Assembly: GCF_938074695.1 (NCBI RefSeq)
Contig: NZ_CALJEM010000020.1
Span: 62,001 to 126,000, forward strand
Direction: 5' to 3'
DNA from: an uncultured Thermosynechococcus sp.
GTDB lineage: Bacteria; Cyanobacteriota; Cyanobacteriia; Thermosynechococcales; Thermosynechococcaceae
Length of the DNA: 64,000 nt
Below the pieces are notes generated by a model. The model did not search any database, was not told where the DNA came from, and saw nothing but the letters and a program-made list of their open reading frames with translations. Below, in pieces: positions 57,139-64,000 of the stretch (positions within the stretch are counted from its first letter, which is position 1; the number at the start of each line of letters is the position of its first letter). Position numbers and translations under genes: made by a program.

Positions 57139-59289
57139 ATGCAAGAGGGATTATACATTGTCCTCATCAGTATTCATGGTTTGATTCGGGGCGATCGCCT
57201 AGAATTGGGGCGCGATGCCGATACAGGAGGACAGACCCGCTATGTCGTCGAACTGGCAAAAAGCCTTGCAGCCCATCCCCGGGTGGCCCAAGTGGATTTA
57301 GTGACTCGCCTGATTGCCGATGCCAAGGTCAGTCCAGACTATGCTCGACCCATTGAATGGCTGGGCGATCGCGCTCGCATTGTGCGACTGGCCTGCGGAC
57401 CGCGCCGCTATTTACGCAAGGAGGTGCTCTGGCCCTACTTGGATGTATTTGCCGACGAACTGCTGCGCCATCTACGCCAGTTTGGCCGCATGCCCGATGT
57501 GATCCACAGTCACTATGCCGATGCGGGTTATGTGGGCTGCCGCGTGGCCGGCTGGTTGGGGGTTCCCCTTGTGCACACCGGGCATTCCCTCGGCCGGGTC
57601 AAACGCCGGCGGTTGCTCGCCCAGGGCTATAAACCGGAGAGTCTAGAGGAGCAGTTTCACTTTACGACTCGCATTGAAGCCGAAGAGCAAACCCTTGCCA
57701 GCGCTGCACTGATTATTGCCAGTACCCATCAGGAGGTGGAAGAGCAGTATCGTCTCTACGATCAATACGACCCAAAGCGGATGGCGGTGATTCCGCCGGG
57801 GGTGGACACTAGTCGTTTCTATCCGGCTCCTGTTGCCAAGGATTTGCCATTTCTCAAGGAATTGCGCCGCTTTTTAGTCGAGCCGGAAAAACCCTTTATC
57901 TTCTGCCTTTCCCGACCGGTACCGCGCAAGAATGTGGCCGCCCTACTCAATGTCTATGGCAGCGATCGCTTTTTACAGGAGCAAGCGAATCTCGTCTTAG
58001 TTCTTGGCAATCGCACCGATATCAGCAAGATGGAGGCCAGCCCTCGCCAAGTCTTCACCGAACTCTTTTTGCTGGTGGATCGCTACGACCTCTACGGCAA
58101 AGTGGCCTATCCCAAGACCCACACCAGCGATGAAGTCCCCGATCTCTACCGTCTGGCGGCACAGCAACGGGGAGTGTTTATCAATCCTGCCCTCACCGAA
58201 CCCTTTGGCCTCACGCTCATTGAAGCCGCTGCCTGTGGATTGCCAATTTTGGCCACAGCGGATGGCGGGCCGCAGGAGATTATTCGTCACTGTTGCAATG
58301 GTTTACTCTTTGATGCCCTCGATCCGGAGGCGATTCGCACTGCACTGCATCAAGCATTCCAAAGTGAGAGCCAGTGGCAGGCTTGGGCAGAAAATGGCCT
58401 CAAGGGGGTACAAGCCCACTACTCTTGGCACAGCCATGTGGAGAGGTATCTTCAGGCTCTAGATCAACTGTCGGAAAAATCGGTGTTGCCAGCCTTAAGT
58501 TTGCAGCGGCAGCCCAGCCAGTGTCAAGGCAATCAATTCCCGAGCCTATTGACGCGGAACCGCCTGCTCACCCTGGAACGCCTTTTGATTAGTGATATTG
58601 ACAATACGCTGATTGGCGATCGCGAAGCCCTTGAGCAACTCTTGACGCTGCTGCAACGCCGTCCTGAAATCGGTTTTGGCGTGGCCACGGGGCGTCACCT
58701 AGAGCTGGCCTTAGCAGTCCTTCAAGAATGGGGCGTACCGATTCCTGATGTGTTGATTACCGCCGTCGGCAGTGAAATTCACTACGGCCCCCATCTCGTC
58801 CCTGATACCAGTTGGCAGCAGCACATTAGCTATCGCTGGGAACCGCAACGGGTCAAAGACACCTTGGCAGCGGTGCCGGGGTTAACGCTACAACCTCCAG
58901 AAAATCAGCGCCCCCATAAAATTAGTTACAACGTAGATACGACGGTTCTCCCCAGCATTACCCCTGTCCTGCGTCTTTTACGGCAGCAAAAGCTCCATTG
59001 CCGGCCGATTTTCTCCCACAATCAGTTTTTGGATATTTTGCCCCTGCGTGCCTCTAAGGGGGATGCCCTGCGCTATCTTGCCCTCAAGTGGGGCTATCCG
59101 CTACAAAAACTTTTAGTGGCGGGGGATTCCGGCAATGACGAGCAAATGCTAACGGGCAATACCCTTGCTGTGGTTGTGGGCAATCACAGTCCTGAATTGG
59201 AAAAGTTGCGCGATCGCCCCCACATTTACTTTGCCAAAGGCCACTATGCCCAAGGGATTCTCGAAGCAATTGAGCACTATGGCTTTTAA
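57139..59289 (+). CDS. Sucrose-phosphate synthase with C-terminal HAD (SPP-like) domain
   Basis: LISIHGLIRGDRLELGRDADTGGQTRYVVELA; GT1 EPFGLTLIEAAACGLP; HAD LLISDIDNTLIGD. Confidence 0.93.
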   Translation: MQEGLYIVLISIHGLIRGDRLELGRDADTGGQTRYVVELAKSLAAHPRVAQVDLVTRLIADAKVSPDYARPIEWLGDRARIVRLACGPRRYLRKEVLWPYLDVFADELLRHLRQFGRMPDVIHSHYADAGYVGCRVAGWLGVPLVHTGHSLGRVKRRRLLAQGYKPESLEEQFHFTTRIEAEEQTLASAALIIASTHQEVEEQYRLYDQYDPKRMAVIPPGVDTSRFYPAPVAKDLPFLKELRRFLVEPEKPFIFCLSRPVPRKNVAALLNVYGSDRFLQEQANLVLVLGNRTDISKMEASPRQVFTELFLLVDRYDLYGKVAYPKTHTSDEVPDLYRLAAQQRGVFINPALTEPFGLTLIEAAACGLPILATADGGPQEIIRHCCNGLLFDALDPEAIRTALHQAFQSESQWQAWAENGLKGVQAHYSWHSHVERYLQALDQLSEKSVLPALSLQRQPSQCQGNQFPSLLTRNRLLTLERLLISDIDNTLIGDREALEQLLTLLQRRPEIGFGVATGRHLELALAVLQEWGVPIPDVLITAVGSEIHYGPHLVPDTSWQQHISYRWEPQRVKDTLAAVPGLTLQPPENQRPHKISYNVDTTVLPSITPVLRLLRQQKLHCRPIFSHNQFLDILPLRASKGDALRYLALKWGYPLQKLLVAGDSGNDEQMLTGNTLAVVVGNHSPELEKLRDRPHIYFAKGHYAQGILEAIEHYGF

Positions 59290-59299
59290 CGAAAAGCCT

Positions 59300-59654
59300 A
59301 GCTGGAAATGCCCTTGGCGCGGTAAGCCGCAAGAATCTGATCCAGCGCCTCTACGGTTCGTTGCCGACTGGGATTGAGTTGGGGGTGGTCTTCCATGGCG
59401 GAATTGAATTCCGTGCCATCGTGCATCAGCAGCACTTAGCGATGCCCCCCTGAATGACACGGTTGGCAATCATTGCGGCCGTTGTTGCAATATTCCAATT
59501 CTGGGTATCCAGAATTCATCCCTAAAGCCTTGACAGAGGCTAAGACCTGAGGGAAGCCCTCAGTAGAGACCTCGCCATCTTCGGTAAGTCGCCGTGGGGG
59601 CGAGTGCAGTAAATAAGGATCCTGATACGCTAAATCGCACCGAGTTATCCACAA
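59300..59654 (-). pseudogene. Polysaccharide deacetylase-like pseudogene (3' remnant, frameshifted)
   Basis: Reverse strand MIANRVIQGGIA (stop/frameshift) VLLMHDGTEFNSAMEDHPQLNPSRQRTVEALDQILAAYRAKGISS*, resembling the C-terminal deacetylase motif ...LLHDG...T...L..I... Confidence 0.6.
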
Positions 59655-61694
59655 TTAAAGCTGAGCTAAAACCTGCGTGACAACTTCGGGGCTGACGGAA
59701 ATGCTATCAATGCCCAAGTCAATTAACCACGGCAGCCAATGGGGATAGTGGGCGGGGGCTTCTCCACAGAGACTACAGCCCAAGTGATGAGCTTTGGCCT
59801 CCCGAATAAGTTGGGCGATCGCCCTCCGCACGGCTGGATGATCCTCATTTAACTCCGGCAGTGCCGTTTCCCGCTCAATTCCCAACAGCAGTTGCGTGAG
59901 ATCATTCGTGCCAATTGTAATTCCCGCAATCCCAAGCTGAGCAAGGTCAGCCAATAAAAATAAAATGGCCGGCACCTCCGCCATCACCCACAGTTGCACG
60001 CCGGCGCTCGCTGTCAAGCCATGCTCTGCAAGTGCTTTTTGGCAATAGACCACTTCGCTGACACTGCGCACGAAGGGCAGCACAATCCGCAGGGGGCAGG
60101 TTTCTAAACGGTGGGCGATCGCCAGCGCCGAGAGTTCCAAGTGGAACAGTTCTGGACAATGGGGATAACGACTGACGCCCCGCAGCCCCCAATCCGTTTC
60201 GGGTTCAAAGCGATGTCCCCCCAGCAGTTGCCGATAATCCGCTGGCCGCAAATCCAACGTGCGGTAAAAGAGGGGACGGGGGGCGATCGCCCGCATAAAT
60301 TCCCACAGGTGCTGTACCCAGCGATCGCGCAACTGCTCCGCTTCCCCCTGCTCCAACCAATGACAGGGATGGCGCTGATCTAAAAAAGCAAACAGCATCA
60401 GCTCGGAGCGCAACAGACCAATGCCATCACAGGGGAGCGATGGCAACAACCGCAGGGCATTCACTTGACTGACATTCACCATGATTTGTAAGGGCAGCCG
60501 TTTCACCGCCGGCGGTGACGCGGTTTGGGGAGAGGGAGTAGCCACCACCGGCAACGGCTCTGACGGCAGTTGATAGATAGCGCCCCGCTGGCCATCGAGA
60601 AACAGCGTCATGCCGGAACTGATCCGCTGCGTGGCATTAGCGACACCGACAACGGCAGGCCGTCCCAATTCCCGTGCCAAAATTGCCCCATGACTCGTTA
60701 GCCCACCTTGCTCACAAATCACGCCTACAGCAGCGCTCACGAGGGGCAGCCAGTGGGGCGGAATGGTTTTAGTCACTAAAATCCGTCCGGCAACGGCGGC
60801 GGGGGCACAAGGCTCGGTGACCACCAAGGCGGGGGCGATCGCTTGTCCCGGCGCAGCAGCTATACCCTCAGCAATTAGCGTCCGTTCCAGCGGCTTCAGG
60901 GGGAGGGTTCTCCCTTGCGGCTCCGGCAGGCACTGTCCCCACCACACTTGGGTCTGACTGCGATGCCAAACCCACAGATGAGAGGATGCCCCCCGACAGG
61001 CCTGCTGCAACTGTTGCTCTTGCACCGGCGTCAGATCAATCCCCCTCGGTGGTAAGGGAATTCCTTGATGGGGCAGAGCCACACCGCCGGCGATCGCCCG
61101 AAACGTTGGATCAGTGCCTATCCACCAGCCGGAGGCCACAATGGAACTCAAGGGGTAAAGCAGAATCGCCACCTTGATTTGACAAAAATCCCACCCCTGC
61201 TGCCAGTAGAGATACAGATTCTTGGCTCGCACAAGGGCGGCAAAAGTCTTTTCAATGGCTTGATGACACAGGGGCAAACTGGGGTATCTTAAAACCGTTC
61301 CACTGCCACTGCTCCAAGGCAAGTCCTGCGTTTCTTGCCAAAGATAGCTAGTGAGAACAAGATGAGACTCCCCCCCCTGTTGTTGCCAAAAGTGATGACA
61401 CGCAGCAAAAACCGTTTCTAACTCCCCCAAATCCAAGGGTGGCAATTGATGGGTCATCTGCAGCGCCAGTGCCTTGAGATCTGATGCATTGGGGGGCATC
61501 TCTTGCCAGCGATCGCAGGCGGCTTGCCACAGGGGGATCACCCCAGAGCACAATTGATCCCAAACCTGGGGGCAAATCAACCACACCGGATGGGGAGGTG
61601 GCAGGATTTTTTGCGTCGCTTGCAGGGCAACTAATGTCGGGGAAAGGTCTTCTGGGGGATACTGTTGGAGGGGTTCCAGAAGGAGTAATGTCAC
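59655..61694 (-). CDS. PEP-utilising enzyme / PEP synthase-like protein
   Basis: EQGGLTSHGAILARELGRPAVVGVANAT phospho-His domain; DGIGLLRSELMLFAF; IGTNDLTQLLLGIERE; CGEAP. Confidence 0.85.
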   Translation of the reverse strand: MTLLLLEPLQQYPPEDLSPTLVALQATQKILPPPHPVWLICPQVWDQLCSGVIPLWQAACDRWQEMPPNASDLKALALQMTHQLPPLDLGELETVFAACHHFWQQQGGESHLVLTSYLWQETQDLPWSSGSGTVLRYPSLPLCHQAIEKTFAALVRAKNLYLYWQQGWDFCQIKVAILLYPLSSIVASGWWIGTDPTFRAIAGGVALPHQGIPLPPRGIDLTPVQEQQLQQACRGASSHLWVWHRSQTQVWWGQCLPEPQGRTLPLKPLERTLIAEGIAAAPGQAIAPALVVTEPCAPAAVAGRILVTKTIPPHWLPLVSAAVGVICEQGGLTSHGAILARELGRPAVVGVANATQRISSGMTLFLDGQRGAIYQLPSEPLPVVATPSPQTASPPAVKRLPLQIMVNVSQVNALRLLPSLPCDGIGLLRSELMLFAFLDQRHPCHWLEQGEAEQLRDRWVQHLWEFMRAIAPRPLFYRTLDLRPADYRQLLGGHRFEPETDWGLRGVSRYPHCPELFHLELSALAIAHRLETCPLRIVLPFVRSVSEVVYCQKALAEHGLTASAGVQLWVMAEVPAILFLLADLAQLGIAGITIGTNDLTQLLLGIERETALPELNEDHPAVRRAIAQLIREAKAHHLGCSLCGEAPAHYPHWLPWLIDLGIDSISVSPEVVTQVLAQL

Positions 61695-61738
61695 AAATGC
61701 TCTTCCTTAATCGGGGGTCACCGAGCAGACAATCACAC

Positions 61739-63970
61739 CTAGGAAGAACTCACTTCCGTTTGCTGACGGCGGCGAATGTTGAGGACATCAGTGATTTTTC
61801 TAATCTGCGCCAAGATATGCTCCAACTGCTTTGCATTCACAATATCAATACACAAATCAATAATCGCCGTGCGCCCCGGATCCGTGTGGACATTGGCTCG
61901 CCGCACGTTGATTTGATTATCGGTTAAACGGGTCAAAATATCCTTGAGAATACCGACTCGATCAATCACCTCAATTTGCACATCCACGGGGTAAGTTTGG
62001 GGACGGCGTTGATTGAGGTTGGTATTCCAACTTACTGGAATCAGGCGATCGCTGGATACAGCCTCTAGGTTGCTACAGCCTTGACGGTGAATGGAAATGC
62101 CGCGACTTCCTAGGGTCACCACCCCAATAATCGGTTCATCGGGCACAGGACAGCAGCAGCCGGCAATGTGATAGACCAGCCCCTCTACCCCCAGAATGGG
62201 AGAATCACTGGGTTTTGTGGTGGCGGGGACACGGTTAACGGAGGCAGATTCCGCAGGCAATTCGGGGGGAGTTGTCTCTGAACGCGCTAGGGTAATTGCC
62301 CGCAGCCGATTCACCACCAGATTCAGCGTAATCTCACCATAGCCAAGCGCCGCCAGCAAATCATCCACACTTTGATAATTGCTGCGCTCTGCTACCTGCT
62401 GCATTTGGGGTGATTTGAGAAGCGCCTCCAAACCGGCTTTACCCAATTCCTTCTCTAGGAGTTCCCGCCCCCGCTGCAGGTTTTCATTGCGGCGCGATCG
62501 CTTGTACCACTGGCGAATGCGGTTCCGAGCCGTTGTGGTTTTAACAAAATTCAACCAATCTAAACTGGGGTGGGCAGTTTTCTGGGTAATAATCTCCACA
62601 ATGTCGCCATTGCGCAAGGGCGTGTCCAAAGGTACCATCCGGCCATTAATTCGTGCGCCGGCACAGTGATTCCCCACATCCGTATGAATCCGGTAGGCAA
62701 AGTCGAGGGGAGTGGCCCCGTGGGGCAAGGCAAGCACATCCCCCTGGGGCGTAAAGACATAGACCTCCTTATCAAAGAGATCCTCCCGAATGCTGTCGAG
62801 GTATTCCTGGGCATCCTTGAGATCATTTTGCCAATCCAACAGTTGCCGTAGCCAAGTGAATTTTTGATCCTGGGCACTCCAGTGCTGCGGCAGGGAATTC
62901 CCCGTTTCTTTGTACTTCCAGTGGGCAGCAATCCCATACTCCGCGACATGGTGCATTTCCAGCGTGCGAATTTGCACCTCTAGGGGGCGTCCTCCTAGGC
63001 CAATCACCACGGTATGCAGGGACTGATACTGGTTGGGTTTAGGCAGACTAATGTAGTCCTTAAAGCGCCCTGGCACCGAAAGAAAACAGTCATGGACAAC
63101 CGCTAGGGCACGATAGCACTCATCCTTGGTGGCCACGAGGATGCGAATACCCGCCACATCATAGATTTCGTGGAATTCTTTTTGCTGCCGCATCATTTTT
63201 TGGTAGATGCTGTAGAGGTGTTTGGGGCGGCCACTAATTTCTAGGTAGCCAAAGCCCATCCCCGATAATCGTTCGTAAAGAATTTGAATCGCCTGCTGGA
63301 GTTGTGCTTCGCGATTGGCACGCTTTTCAGCCACCAGTTCCTGAATGCGACGGTAGGCCTCTGGCTCCAAATACTTAAAGGCCAAATCCTCCAGTTCCCA
63401 CTTAATTCGCCAAATCCCCAAGCGGTTGGCCAAAGGGGCAAAGACATCGCGGGTTTCCTGGGCAATGGCACGGCGGCGGTCCTCAGGCAGATACTCAAGC
63501 GTGCGCATATTGTGCAGGCGATCGGCCAGCTTAACCACAATGACGCGAATATCTTGCGCCATTGCCAAAAACATCCGTCGGAAACTTTCCGCTTGCCGCT
63601 CCGTCTTACTGGAAAAGTTAAACTTCGAGAGCTTGGTGACCCCCTCCACCAGTCGCCGCACCTCAGCCCCAAAATTTGCTTCCAACTCCTCCGCCGTCAC
63701 AGCCGTGTCCTCAATCACGTCGTGGAGAAGCCCCGCCGCCAAAAGTGCTGGCCCACCCCCCAAATCCCGTAAAATGCTGGCGACAGCTACAGGGTGGGCA
63801 ATATAGGGTTCGCCGGAGGCGCGCTGTTGTCCTTTGTGTAAGTCATAGGCAAATTGAAACGCCCGACAGACTAAACCATCTCCATTGTCGGAATCTGGAT
63901 TTTGCAGGCACGTCGCTAACCAATCGGGTAATTCAATATCAGTTGGCAAGCTAGGTGCAAAAGCGTTCAT
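61739..63970 (-). CDS. Bifunctional (p)ppGpp synthetase/hydrolase
   Basis: HD AAGLLHDVIEDT; synthetase region DVAGIRILVATKDECYRALAVVHD; TGS VYVFTPQGDVLALPHGATPLDFAYRIHTDVG; ACT domain. Confidence 0.95.
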   Translation of the reverse strand: MNAFAPSLPTDIELPDWLATCLQNPDSDNGDGLVCRAFQFAYDLHKGQQRASGEPYIAHPVAVASILRDLGGGPALLAAGLLHDVIEDTAVTAEELEANFGAEVRRLVEGVTKLSKFNFSSKTERQAESFRRMFLAMAQDIRVIVVKLADRLHNMRTLEYLPEDRRRAIAQETRDVFAPLANRLGIWRIKWELEDLAFKYLEPEAYRRIQELVAEKRANREAQLQQAIQILYERLSGMGFGYLEISGRPKHLYSIYQKMMRQQKEFHEIYDVAGIRILVATKDECYRALAVVHDCFLSVPGRFKDYISLPKPNQYQSLHTVVIGLGGRPLEVQIRTLEMHHVAEYGIAAHWKYKETGNSLPQHWSAQDQKFTWLRQLLDWQNDLKDAQEYLDSIREDLFDKEVYVFTPQGDVLALPHGATPLDFAYRIHTDVGNHCAGARINGRMVPLDTPLRNGDIVEIITQKTAHPSLDWLNFVKTTTARNRIRQWYKRSRRNENLQRGRELLEKELGKAGLEALLKSPQMQQVAERSNYQSVDDLLAALGYGEITLNLVVNRLRAITLARSETTPPELPAESASVNRVPATTKPSDSPILGVEGLVYHIAGCCCPVPDEPIIGVVTLGSRGISIHRQGCSNLEAVSSDRLIPVSWNTNLNQRRPQTYPVDVQIEVIDRVGILKDILTRLTDNQINVRRANVHTDPGRTAIIDLCIDIVNAKQLEHILAQIRKITDVLNIRRRQQTEVSSS

Positions 63971-64000
63971 GGCGGCAGGCAATCGGCAGGGCAGCACAGT

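Noticed and set aside
63284-63772. 162-aa plus-strand ORF opposite relA/spoT
   Set aside because: Antisense shadow ORF; no motifs.

Overview
The 64 kb window looks like chromosome of a thermophilic unicellular cyanobacterium of the Thermosynechococcus type. This is an inference from gene content (rbcX-rbcS, chlP, light-dependent por, pixJ, SLH-porin, sucrose-phosphate synthase), frequent GCGATCGC (HIP1) palindromes and dense packing. Most of it is housekeeping: valS, fabG, cobA-type methyltransferase, ClC channel, rpsD-prfA, chlP, gpmI, two ABC exporters, two P-type ATPases, DAHP synthase, menE, rsfS, thrC, lipA, por, gnd, glgB, pyrD, relA/spoT. The most notable items are: (1) a complete pixGHIJL-type phototaxis operon whose chemoreceptor combines a Cache-like extracytoplasmic region with a DXCF-type bilin-binding GAF domain; (2) a degraded cas5-like fragment in the roughly 400 bp gap next to that operon; (3) a tandemly duplicated coiled-coil/PD-(D/E)XK-like gene pair whose heptad repeats differ in copy number; (4) a protein built of exact 19-residue 'AGxRPI' repeats; (5) an IS200/IS605-like remnant with both terminal hairpins; (6) a polysaccharide deacetylase pseudogene; (7) a PEP-utilising-enzyme paralogue with an apparently degenerate ATP-grasp region. 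I saw no rRNA, tRNA or CRISPR array. Family assignments come from reading motifs, with no database search.
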